A DNA stretch of 64,000 nucleotides from Thuidium tamariscinum (Eukaryota; Streptophyta; Bryopsida; Hypnales; Thuidiaceae). The notes under the pieces are model-generated. The model did no database searches. It was not told where the DNA came from and saw only the letters and a program-made list of their open reading frames with translations. The position numbers and the translations under genes are program-made. The number at the start of each line of letters is the position of its first letter. The stretch's first letter is position 1. Positions 23,699 to 34,581 of this stretch are shown here, piece after piece. Where the stretch lies: positions 14,758,501 through 14,822,500 of the forward strand of contig OZ019759.1 of assembly GCA_947034885.2 (NCBI GenBank). The letters are read 5' to 3'.

Positions 23699-24783
23699 AT
23701 GAGTTGCGTCGACATCTTTGTCTCTGGTTCATTAAACGATTCACCATATTGGGAAGACATTTGTCTTAAGGCAATGACACTTGATAAAAGCGACTTCCTT
23801 GGAAGTGGATATCGAATTCAATCTACGGATGTCGAACCTGGGACGCATTTAGATCCCACTTCATCAAAGAGGAAAGTTCGGTCTAGTCAAGATTCTCCTC
23901 CTACTCAACAAATAAGGCGGCCAGTTCCTGCCTTCCAAGATTCTGAAGATACATCTGAAGAGGAGGTTGAAAGCGATGACTTCAATAATGACAACGGTCT
24001 TGATGACATCCAAACACCAACAAGTCGTCTAGAACCAAATCTTCCAGACTCTCCGGCATCCTCTATGTTGCCACCGGCTGCTCAAACACCAGGGACGCCC
24101 ATGCTTGCCAAACGACCCGAGAAAAAGAGGAAAATGGACCCCATGGCTATTTACATGAAGGAGATGGCTGACATGCAGAAGGCACACATGGAAAAAATGA
24201 ATAACCTGCAACTCCAAAGTCAGATACAACAACAAAAGCAAGAAGTGGCAATAGCATAGTTGCGAGAAGATCGAGAGAGGGACCGTATAGAGCAAGCCCG
24301 AATTAATGTTAGGAACTTTGTACTTCAGGAGCAAAATCAACAATGGATGTGTGATCAAGTGAATGAGAATAGGGAAATTCTTGCGTTATTGATGGATAAA
24401 GTTGGAATTAAACCTTTAAATTCATTGCCTCTACCAAATGTCTCCCCGCAATTGATGTTGGAGGGGCGTCCCTCAGACTCACACAACAGCAATGTAGCGC
24501 CCAAGTGATTGAGAATGTGGCGCCACCTTTGTCAACGGAGTCCCCTTTGTCAACACCACTTTCCCTTGTCAAAGAACTCATCCCCGAGACCTCGTTGGAT
24601 AGAAAACTTGAAGAGATTATAAGAGAGCACAAGAGGCATTGTTCGCAGTAGCAGTTGATCTTGAGGTTGGGCACAACTTGATCGTGGATGCTTCTAAGGT
24701 GGAACTTGGAAGTGGTTCCCTGCCAACCGGAGATCCAGCAGTAGGTTGTGCCCAATGACAAATCCATTCTGTTTTCAGTAGTT

Positions 24784-24804
24784 TTAGCTCGATTCGAGCT
24801 CAAT
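24784..24804. repeat. Type 1 palindrome 3' of B1
   Basis: TTAGCTCGATTCGAGCTCAA, an imperfect palindrome of the same type, just downstream of the last B1 coding trace and before the B2 start. Confidence 0.7.
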
Positions 24805-24989
24805 TGTTTAGGATGGTACAGGCATAGTGATTCATTTGAAAATGTTGACTCTGTTTTGGCAAACCTTCAACAATTTGTTGGGGAAGCAATGCGTTAATAA
24901 AAAATTTGTAATGGATTTTTGTTTTGGTACTCTTTTATAAGTACATTATATATGGTTTTTATAGAGAATTTTTTTATTCACTCTCTCAA

Positions 24990-27035
24990 ATGGCAGGTAA
25001 CATGCCTTCTGGAAGGTTTCATGAATCTCTGCAATGTGTCTCCATTGCACCTTCTCCGTTGTCCCTTGAAGGCACATTGCGCATTGAAGAGGAGCTAGAA
25101 ATGGAGCATGCAGAGAAATTAGTGGAAGCCTCTATTCCAACTTGTTTGGTTCCAAGCCTTGATGACGAAGATGAACCCCTTCATTTTGCACAATAGAAGG
25201 TAAACTTTGATCCTTTCCTCCACTTATTGATTGAAAAAGAGATGTTCAAATTTGTTTTGAATAAATATTCATGACTTTACATTTTCAATCATTCATGATG
25301 TTGCAAATATGCCAAATTCGCGTTTGATAACGGGCTCAGGTGTCCTGCGCTTTCCAGCAGGATTCTGATCCTCTAATATCTTGTGGGAGGGCATTGGAAG
25401 ACGTCTATTGGCCATTGAGGTCTAGGGTGGAAATGAAGTGGAAGAATGTTGTCCTGGATCTCAATGGCATACTCTGTGTCACCATCGATTAGAAGTCCAA
25501 GGGGTCAATCAAACAATTCAACCATCAGTCAGAGCCACACTCTGCCACTGTGCCTGCTGTTGTGGGACCGAAAGCTGTCTTTGTTCGGCCAAATTGCGCT
25601 TTATTTCTCGTCGAGTTAGAAAAGATTGCAATCGTTTCAGTGTGGAGTTCCATGAAGAAAAGCACTGCTCAAGTAATTTGCAAATATCTTTTTCGAGGAA
25701 GCAAAATGCCTTTTGTTATTCTGGGACAAGAGTCGTGCAGGACAGCTAAGATCCGAGATGGATTCAGCAGACTTACATCCTTAAGTTTAAAGAACCTGGC
25801 ACAAATAAGGAGTTCTTGAAAAATTTAGACGTGCTATTCGGACACCCGGGGGGAGGGTTTTCCTCTGATAATACCGTGATAGTAGACGATAGCCCTCATA
25901 AACACATTTTGAATAAACCCGAGAATGTTATACTTGAAGAAGCTTGGAATAATAAAGGTAATGGGGAACAAGGATAATTTTCTTCTCTCATCTCTTCTTC
26001 CTTGGTTTCAACAATTAAACATCCATCGCAATTTGGGACTAAAGTCCTTTCGTGAAAATAAGATGGGAAAAATTGGGAGGCGTATGCTATGTGACGAGAG
26101 GGGTCATTGAGAGTACGACAAGCTAATGGAGGTCGTGCGAGGTTTGGCAAGCATTAATTAGAGAAGCATTTGGGAGGTATGTAGTTTAGCTCAAATAGAT
26201 TTGGTTTGTAGAAATTTCTAGTTTTTAAGTAGTTTTTAAAAATCATACAATTCAGCTCTAATGGAGCTGATGTGTTGCACTGATAATGACAAGTATGAGG
26301 AATCATAGTAAATTTTGATGTTGTCTTCCTCTATTTTGTGTTATGTATGTCAATTGGTTGATCAAGTTTTAATTCAATTTTGTTACGTTTCAGATGATGA
26401 GCCTCTCTAAATGCCAAAAATCAAGTGGGGGTTTTCATTGTCAAGCATCTGAGGATTCCATCCTTGACTACGGGTAGTATGTTGTCTTAAGCACTGGAAA
26501 CTTCCTCAGTTCAGCTCCCACGTTAAATTCCTCCATGGATTTTTCCACGAGACCCGTGGACGATGGGGTTGTCGATAGTCCTCCTAACCGTAAGCCTCAA
26601 CAGGTGGTTTCAGCCTCACCCTCGCCTTTGCGTTCTAGGGTGCCTTCCGTGTCAGCTATCGATCAATCTGCTTTAGGCAAGGGGACTCAAAGGAGACTTT
26701 ACGATGGCACAAATTATCCTTTGCCAACATCAGAAGTTGAATTAGTAACTTCAAATCATGATGAAAAGGAAATCATGCCCCAAGTGACCATGATGCCCAA
26801 GCTTCTTCAAGTGCAGTCTAAGTCTCACAGGAACAAGTTCATGATGAAGAGGAAACATGGAGGGCCTTCTTTTAGCTCATGCTCAGCTCCGTCTTGGGAT
26901 TCACGGGAGTGCAAGTCTCTTAAATTACAAAGAAGAGAACAAATTCGTGAGGTTGGAAAAATTGCAACAGGATACAGTCGCGGACCTGAAATCCTCAAGG
27001 CTATGGCAAAGATGAGGAGTACATCGCATGACTAG
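24990..27035 (+). pseudogene. FCP1/HAD-like CTD-phosphatase protein, pseudogene B2
   Basis: Exon 1, 24990 to about 25199 (MAGNMPSGRFHESLQ...), ends at AAG|GTAAAC. Exon 2, from about 25341-25361 to 26176, carries an FCP1-homology domain: LDLNGILC (the DxDxT-like motif with Asn for the second Asp), FVRPNCALFLVELEK, VSVWSSM, then IVDDSPHKHIL and a helix SLLPWFQQL followed by a RENKMG-like tail. Intron 26177-26393 carries a type 1 palindrome. The last exon, 26394-27035, is Ser/Pro-rich with a basic C-terminus. Breaks: TAG near 25194, TAG after VTID at about 25490, frameshifts near 25770 and 25965, stop near 26475. FCP1-type enzymes dephosphorylate proteins such as the RNA polymerase II tail. With Asn at the second Asp this may be a non-catalytic plant subfamily. 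The matching gene C2 lies beside C1, so the pairing is conserved. Confidence 0.72.
26177..26393 (+). other. B2 intron with a type 1 palindrome
   Basis: GTATGT donor at 26177 and TTTCAG acceptor ending at 26393. A palindromic site with half-sites AATTCAGCTCTA and GGAGCTGA lies at 26247-26274. A further, half-decayed site (GTTCAGCTCC) is at 26509-26529 in the next exon. Confidence 0.7.
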
Positions 27036-27224
27036 TGATCTATGTATATAGCTATATATTATATAGCGTAAAGAAAGTCCTCTGTTTGCGATTGGATCAT
27101 AGTTTTTGAGAAATTATTATTGTATAGCTAGAAATTATATGGAAGGTGCAAATGATATAGTTAGATATAGTCCTCCCTTATAGAAAACATTATATTACAA
27201 ATTTGTATATTTACAAACTAGGTA

Positions 27225-27600
27225 GTTGAAGTATCTCATCTTCTTTGATTGTGATGGCCTTGTGAGTCAATGCTTTAGAAAATGGGTCATGGTTAGAGAA
27301 GAGGAAATTGGAAGATGAGCTCCAACTAAGATCATTGCATAGAAAGTGGAGAAACAAAAACATCTATGTGTCACTCTAAGCAGTTCCATGAGCAGCAATT
27401 TGAATCACCGTGTTCGGAATTGCTGTTTGGGGAACTGTAGAGTGGCACATAGATGTTTTTTTATCTCTGATTTCTATGCAAAGATTTGCGTTGGAGCTTT
27501 TCTTGTAATTTCTTCTTTTCTAACCATGGCACCGTCTTCTAAAGCTTTAACTCACAAGCCCAACGCAGTCAGAGGAGGCGAGATACTTGGACTACCAAGA
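27225..27600. repeat. Long inverted duplication able to form a hairpin
   Basis: The left arm, about 27225-27400, and the right arm, 27418 to about 27600, are inverted copies with a 17-nt loop. The inner 43-45 bp (27356-27400 against 27418-27461) pair almost completely: AAAAACATCTATGTG opposes CACATAGATGTTTTT, CAGTTCC opposes GGAACTG, CAGCAATT opposes AATTGCTG. Outer blocks also match: TGCATAGAAA, AGCTCCAAC, CATGGTTAGA, CTTGTGAGT and AAGTATCTC. This could be a precursor-like hairpin born by inverted duplication, or a foldback MITE. The plus frame at 27346-27606 lies across the hairpin and is not called as a gene. Confidence 0.8.
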
Positions 27601-28175
27601 ATGTAATGGTACACATCAATTGTATATAGTGTTGTACATATTGTATTGACAGTTATTAGTGTGGATTAATTTAAGTATGAGATTTGGGTGAAAAAGTATT
27701 TCTTCGATTTCTTGTTCTTGTATTGTATATGATGTTTTTAGAGTTAGTTTGATGATTTTGTATGACATAAAAAATTTAGGGCTTCAAATATTGCTCGTCT
27801 TTTTTATTTTTGTATTGAGAACAAAAGATGTATGCATCACAAAAGTGTTCATACACTATACCATGTGTTTGATGATCACATTGTATAAAATCTACTCACT
27901 TTTAGGGCATCTTTGCCAACATTTCTTAAACTTTATGTATGATTGTCTATTTTGTGTGTCATTACAGTGTTGATGTAGTACAAATTAAAAGAAGTTTTCT
28001 TTAAGATTGTAAATTGTAGCGTGCGACAATCTCTCGTTTCACTAGAACACTCTCATTTTATTGAATATGATGTTTTACAAGATTATGTGATTACGGTGGG
28101 ACTCCGAAAGGTTGTGCGATTTACAATTTTCACTTATTTTCATTCCAAGACAGTTTTGATTCAAGCACTTACAAC
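27601..28175. other. AT-rich spacer
   Basis: No supported gene or repeat. The open frame at 27749-27973 is hydrophobic by AT bias and has no recognisable content. Confidence 0.4.
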
Positions 28176-31100
28176 TTGAAATTGTCAAACATGGTTGGGG
28201 AAGGTGGTGTACATAGCGGTGGTGAAGATCATGGTCAAAAGAAGGTCAAGAGAAAGGGGGTTGCTCATGGGCTTTACTATGAGATTTTCTATGATCCTAA
28301 CATCAAGGTGGAGACCGGTTTGGAGAAGGAGGGAGTGGAATATTGGACTTGCAAAATGTGCAAGAGGTATGTGAAAATGTACCACATTGACAAGTTCTAG
28401 CCTCGGGAGAATCATAAACACCACATGCGAAATTTCTGCTGTAAGCCACAAACTTGCAACATTGCACATTTTATTCATTGATCGAAAGAAGCATGGCGGG
28501 CCCTTTTTGGTAAGAAACCAATGAGTACAGGCTACATAAACTATAGCTTGGCGTCCATGGTGTATGCAAAACTCGTATTGGCCCGCAAGGTGGATTCGAC
28601 TTCATATCTAGTCACTAGTCATTGTCCAATTTTACTGCTGAGGAATCAAAAAGACATTCCAGATTTGTACAAGTTGGGGGCATCAACAAATGTGGCCAAC
28701 GTGACATCTGAGGGGGAAAATGTTAGAAGGGACACGATTCAATTGGATGTCTTGCAATCTCCAATCGAAATGAACAATGATTGTTCCGGAGGTGCTGAGA
28801 GAGAGGTGTTTGTAACTCCTCTTACTTTTTTGATGGCCATACCAAATGAATCAGTTGTCGATGAACAAAGCATTGTTCAAAACCAACAAATGCATATGGA
28901 AGAGGTTGGGGCACGTGAATCGGCACGTCGGGCATGATGATTGATGGGTGAACAAGTTGTAAATGCCAATGTTGTAATCGATAATCTAATTGACAACAGG
29001 GTCCTAGACAGCTTAACCTTTGCTAACTACAACAGGGGAGTGGCAATTATGTCAAGCCCAATATTCAGTTCAACAATTGAAGTACCTTCGTCCCCCCAAA
29101 ATGAAGAGCAGTTGGACAATGTGGTAGTAAATCAAATTACTACCAACGCAGAGAATGAGAATAAGCATCTACATTTGTCCGCTCTTAGTATACCCCGACG
29201 AGACGCTCTCCAACGGATATTGAATGCCAATCAGCTCGAATACCTATTGAAGTGCTCTATTCAATTGGAGGCATTTGAAGAAGAGCAAGGGCAATGTAAG
29301 TCTGCAAATGAACCAAGCACCTCAACTCAAGCCAATGAACAAGGTGGATTAGGGGAATTCATTCAAACTATAGCAATGTTGTCATATGCAGCCCAAGGTG
29401 TAGTTGAAATGACTTCTTCTATAATAGAAATGTCAGAGTATTTTGCCGCATTGTCACCTGACCTTTTAAAGGCTGCTTTGTCTTACCAAAAGTTCTCCTC
29501 GTATGTGTTGCCGCTTTTGGAGGACAAGAAGAAAAACCTCAAACATTTAGTAGCCTTGGAAGAAGAAAATAAGAAATTGAAGGAAGAGTGTGACCACTTG
29601 GAGCAACAGTTCAAGACGTACAAAGAGTGAACCACTGATAAATTGGAGAAGACAACTTGCTTGATTCTAGATTTGGAAGATGATGTACACTGCTTGAAAG
29701 CGGGTTAACCCCTCAAAAACCGTATAAGAGTCCCATTTGTGAAGGCATCGCAAGAGAGCGATCAACTTTCTCTTCCTTTTGAGAAGGCCGAAGTAGTGGA
29801 GAAATTGAGCCAAGTGAGGTCACATGAGGTTGAAGACAATTCAAAACGAAAAAGGAAGGAACTTGCCATCATTGTGAAGCCTAATCCAACATTTCAAAAT
29901 GCTTTGATGCAAACCAAAGGCAACGACATTGTAGAGTTGAAGCTCAAATAAGATGAAGCCATCCAAGAGAAAATCAACATCTATTTGGAGCTTGAACGAT
30001 TGAAACAAGGGGGGGGAATAAAATTACAATTGCTAGAGGGCAATTTAGACTCTCGCTAGTTGGCTTGGGTACAAAAACTTCAAGACAAACCCTCCGTAGT
30101 ATCTCAAGCAATGAAAAGGCTCCTCAAATTAGCATGGAAGTCGGATGAAGAATGCAATGTCGTGGAGACTTCTTTGTATCAGTTGAAGAAGATGTTTAAG
30201 TTGCATCCAAGGGGGGCTATCAACATTACATGTTGGGGAGACATGGATGCAATGTTTGAGCGCTTAAACCATGCAAAGAAGGAAGACCTTCCCTTCATCA
30301 ATTCGGCCTTGGAAATAGAGGAAGGATGAGTGCCTCACAACACCTTTTCAGCACACATAAAAGAGAATGAGAAGATAGTAGTGCATGCTTGTGATCCTCC
30401 TTCCAAAATCCTAAAGACTCAATGTAGCCTTTGCCAAGGTGCATTTGGTCCCGAAGGAGCTTTACTCATGGGCTAATGTCGCCACACTTTCCATGTCACA
30501 TGCATTGTGAAAGCATCCCTTGTCCGTTCCATTTGTGCTGAATGTCACTCGCCATTGAGCCCTAGGTTTTATAAAATACTTGGAATTGCATAAAGTATGC
30601 CCCCTGGCCATGAATACAATCAACGGACCCTTCTACTTGATCAAGGGCCATACAACTTCCAAAATTACTTGCATTGGAGGAAACCTTTAACATGGAATTG
30701 TATTGAATAACAACATGGACTATATGAAGATTCTAGAGAACCAAAAGATACCTTCATGTGGATGACTATGGATAGAGATGTGGAGTTGTGTGCCCGTAGT
30801 ATTGAAGACGATGAAGATCGGAAATTATTTTGTCGTAGTATGGGAGGGCATTGGAGAAAGCAACACAAAAAATTCTTTCGATTTTTGGGAAAAGAGGTTC
30901 AAAAAGGGTCAAATGGCACTTGGGTGGAGGTGGAGCGAGATCAAGAGTTCCATGAGCAATACGATGCATACAATCACAATTTAATAGGGAGGGCCCTATT
31001 TTTGTCAAAATTAGAAGAAGCAGCACGAGTTCGTACTTCAATGGACATAGATAGGCAATCGAGTACAGGACATGCATTGGTAGATGTGGCTAGGGCCTTT

Positions 31101-31492
31101 GATAGGAGGATGAATGATATTATTACTCATTGGAAGACATTACTATTGGTGGGAGGAGAGGTATCGACATTCTTCAACAGCAAAGTGATGACAAGGCGGT
31201 GAGTATGATAGTAGAGTGAGTGGATGTTGCTTTGAGAACCTTGAAGGTAGAAAAAGTGGATTTGTCTCCCAAACGGAAGTTGAAATAGAAGGTTGAAGAT
31301 GATGATGATTACTACCCTCTACTTAAACGAACAACTCCACTAATAGATATGCAAGTTGAATCTGGAGGACATCATTTGCAAGATAGTTCAGGACCTCGAA
31401 CTCGTCGATCAATTGCTAGACTGATGGCTATAGAAGGGCCATCACGAGGGACTTATGATTCAAGAGAAGGTAGCAATGAGAGAAATATATAG
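28176..31492 (+). pseudogene. BED-finger / coiled-coil / RING protein, pseudogene
   Basis: A single frame runs from 28176 to about 31170 (about 1,000 codons) with roughly a dozen in-frame stops but no frameshift, then one shift near 31170 and an acidic tail (VEDDDDYYPLL) ending at 31492. Visible parts: a BED-like zinc finger near 28340-28420 (WTCKMCKRYVK, then spaced His residues), a Gln/Glu-rich middle, a coiled coil near 29520-29630 (LEEENKKLKEECDHLEQQFK), and a RING-type finger near 30420-30560 (CSLCQGAF, CRHTFHVTC, CAEC). BED fingers occur in hAT-related proteins, and the hAT transposase relic follows 820 bp downstream on the same strand. It may be the accessory ORF of one element or an older separate insertion. 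Confidence 0.65.
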
Positions 31493-32313
31493 AAGTGAAC
31501 AATATTTATATTAAGATTGTAGGAGTATAGGCCCATAAAGTAGACATACATAGTAATATAGTTTTGTTAGGATTGTATAAGGCTTTATCGAATATTACTT
31601 TATTATTATATTGTAAATCAAGTGCAGTAATGATATGTTTTTATTTGCTTTCACAAAATATATATAAATAAATAAATAAATCTTTATTTTGACTTCCTTT
31701 TGCTGCATGGTATATTTCCTGTGATGTATTTTCCCAAGCGTGACGTTAAATGAGGCCCACGAAGTCCCTAAGTTTACCATAGGGTTAATACTGAATTTTT
31801 TTATTTTTTGCGTAAATTTATAAAAAAAATTCTGAATTCATATTTGGCATCAAAGACCTGAAATTAGTATAGGGAGACCTACAAAGTACAAACAACCAAG
31901 AAACCCAACAAAAACATAAACCCCAAACCTTAATGAACCCCTAGTAAAATAAGTTTAATCCTATGCAAAGCCATGTTTGTCCCACGACACTCGGCCCTCC
32001 GCCCGTCCGCCCGACTGGCTTTCCGATTGACCGACAGTAGGGCCAATCAATGGTGGTCAATACATTTGGGAAGACTATAAGTGCAAGGAAGTTGGCATTT
32101 TCAAGTACTCTTGAGAAATTGAACGCAAAGACTTTTAAGAGCTTGGAGCTACAAAATTTGTGTCTCTTGCTTGATATTGCATAGTTCAATGGACAAGGGG
32201 GCTTTGGTTTCTAAGGCTTTATATACATTATTTTTTATCTTTGCAATACTATTTATCCAAAACCTATCCATTTACAACTTGGTGTTCATTATCAACGAAT
32301 TAAATGGATTACG
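31493..32313. other. Spacer with a GC-rich CCGTCCGCC patch
   Basis: AT-rich except at about 31978-32050, where CCTCCGCCCGTCCGCCCGAC stands out. This belongs to the same word family as the islands near 4.3, 36.2, 45.8 and 48.6 kb. It lies 270-340 bp before the hAT transposase, so it could be subterminal sequence of that element. No matching pair of ends was proved. Confidence 0.4.
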
Positions 32314-34575
32314 ATGAGTAAGGATTCCTCTGGTTGGTATATCTCTGGGGTGAAAGACAATAAAGTGCAGTGTAGGACTTGCAACTTGGTATTTACAAAG
32401 AGACATGGTCGTATGTTGAGCCACCTAGGATATGAAGGCAAATCAAGTTGTCGTGACAAAGAAGTTAGCCTTTGTTCAAGATTAATTGAGTCAGTTCGGG
32501 CTTTGTTTCTCCGTTGCAATGGACTCTTCCTATGAAGATCAACCCTAGACAATGTGGATGGCACTGACATGCCTATGATCGACAACAATCTTTCGAATGG
32601 AAGAAACACACCTCGTGCTACCGTTGCAGCGCAAGAGGGTTCATGTACACTGCAGGGAGAAGTTGTTGTAGCTTCCGAAGTGAATTGAAATTCAGAAAGG
32701 TTCGATGAACGTGAAACTCCGAGGGCATCAAGTAGTATGCCTCAGATACAAAGCAGACTACCAGATGGCTTTAATGAAGCAAGTAAATGCAACTTGAATG
32801 CGGTGTGGGCCAATTTCTTTTATGCGGCAAACATACCATTTTCTGTAGCGCGGAATCTAACATTTAAAGAAGTGGTGAAGAAAACTGTTGAGTTCAAGAA
32901 ACCGTACTTTCTACCATCATATTACAAATTATGCCATAAATTTATTAACCAAGTCAAGGCAAACATTGAGGAAAAGCTCCACAAAAAGACGGATGACAAC
33001 ATTCAAAAATTTGGAGCAACATTGTCTATTGATGGATGGAGCTTGGTTAAAAATCGACCATTGATAAATGGCATGCTTGTGTCTTGAGCGGATGAATAAT
33101 TCATAAAATCAGTAGATACAAGTGGAATGGAGAAAAATGCACCATATGTGGCATCTATGTTGGAGGACTTCCTTAAAAAAGTAGGTCCCAACAATGTGGT
33201 GCAAGTGACTATGGATAATACAGCTACAAATCCAACAGCTTGGAAATTGATAGCTCCCAAATATCCACACATCTTTCTACAAGGTTGTGTGGTACACATC
33301 GTGAACTTGTTGTTGAAAGATTGGAGGAAGGAAGAATGGATAAAGGAGCAAGTGACTAAAAGTCAAATGATAGTGAGGTTTTTCAAGAAGAAGCAAATGC
33401 CATTTGCGATATTTCGGAAATATGAGCCAAAGTACATCTTGTTGAATCTATTAGAAACAAGGTTTGTCTCTAACTTCATCATGATTGAGCGGTTGTTGAA
33501 GGTTAAGGGTCCATTACAACAAAGTGTGACGGATCCACAATGGGACGAATACGTGAAGAAGTTAGGGAATAAGGACAATAGAAAAGCTCGCCTATTGTCT
33601 TGAGAGGTGAAGAAGACAATACTAGAAAACCATTTCTGGAGGCGCTGCAAGAATTTCGAGGATTTGGTGGCTCCCATTTATGCGGGGCTACATGATTTGG
33701 ATGCAAAGACACCATGCATGGGCAAGGTATATTATATTGTGAGAAAATTTGAGAAGTATATCTTCTCTTTGCAGAAAGAGCCCTTTAATTTGGCCCCGCA
33801 TATGGCCTTTCCATTGGAAAAGGCTTTTCAAGACTGGTATGAAATGCTACATACAAATCTACATTATATAGGCACTCTTTTGAACCCCTACCTTCTTCAC
33901 GATACGGAATTGGCCAACAATCCAGATGCAACTGAAGCATGCAAGCGTGTCTTGATGCAAATTTGTGACCCAAAGCAGTATACGGATGTCGTGAAGGAAT
34001 TTATGGCATTTCGACTTAGAAAACCTCCATTCCACGAGATGTTGGAGTCTAGTGAACAAAAGTTATCACCACACGCTTGGTGGGATTTTGAAGGCGCATG
34101 CGGAAAGCTGATAGCACCAATTGCAAAGAGGATATTGGCCCAACCAATTTTTTCATCTTCATGTGAACGTAATTGGAGTATCCATTCTTTCATTCACAAC
34201 AAATCTTGAAATCAATTGACGACCAAAAGAGCTAATGATTTGGTGTATGTATACACCAATTTCAAAGTCTTAGCTGCATCAAAGGAAAATGATGAAAAGA
34301 AGTGGTACCACGACAACGTGGATTTGGAGGAAGCAGAGGATTTAGAGAACTCGGAGGGGCTAATTTCAGAAGATAAAGATGGTGAAGATGGTGATTCTCT
34401 TTTTCATTATCCAGATCCTATGAACGATGACATTGATGATTTTGATAATGAAAGGTTTGAGATGCCCAACCGGATTTGATGAAGATTTGGGAATCACTGA
34501 TCAAGAGGCCAGAGACCCCTTTGCCTTTCATTCGGATGATGACAATTGTGCAAATGACAAAATATACCTTCAATA
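32314..34575 (+). pseudogene. hAT-superfamily transposase, pseudogene
   Basis: One uninterrupted frame from 32314 to about 34470 in domain order typical of plant hAT transposases. It has a BED zinc finger (VQCRTCNLVFTKRHGRMLSH), then a DUF659 region with ATLSIDGWSL and VTMDNTATNPTAW followed by GCVVHIVNLLLKD, then the C-terminal dimerisation region (AHAWWDFEG-like block; SPHAWWDFEGACGKLIAPI, then SSSCERNWSIHSFIH). In-frame stops at 32533, 32686, 33085, 33097, 33601 and 34207 break it. A frameshift near 34470 leads to a last acidic segment ending at about 34575. hAT transposases cut and paste elements with 8-bp target duplications. No element ends were identified. The Asp of SIDGW and of TMDNT are visible. 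Confidence 0.9.
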
Positions 34576-34581
34576 GCCAAA

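Larger units (their letters stand above)
20515..24758 (+). pseudogene. ParB-like / degenerate DNA-methylase protein, pseudogene B1
   Basis: Three exons: 20515-21961, 22103-23443 and 23699 to about 24758. Exon 1 holds a conserved N-terminal domain (EVWEFKDPDQVERW), a basic Ser/Lys-rich linker, then a ParB/sulfiredoxin-like segment with FYIINGQHSIEARKW (21630-21665). Exon 2 ends in a beta-class DNA-methylase-like tail, FYLWLIRKF then PGMCVFSGFVGGK, like the family's F-x-G-x-G AdoMet loop but degraded. The DPPY-type catalytic motif is not recognisable (NIVIASMF sits where it would be expected). Exon 3 is acidic and low-complexity, then Met/Gln-rich coiled coil. Breaks: stop at 21346-21348, frameshift near 21430, stops at 22430-22432 and 24257-24259, frameshift near 24500. 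ParB-plus-methylase is a prokaryote/phage-like architecture. C1 (37290-41490, minus) is a diverged homologue with the same intron positions. Function unknown; DNA-binding is an inference. Confidence 0.75.

Noticed and set aside
27346..27606. Plus-strand 86-codon open frame
   Set aside because: It spans the loop and both arms of the inverted duplication, so the inverted copy explains it better than a gene.
28176..34480. Stops in the relics as programmed readthrough or recoding, or as sites of U-to-C RNA editing
   Set aside because: All three stop codons are used and several genes also have frameshifts or insertions. U-to-C editing is known from organelles of some land plants, whereas these are repetitive nuclear-type genes. 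Mutational decay is simpler.
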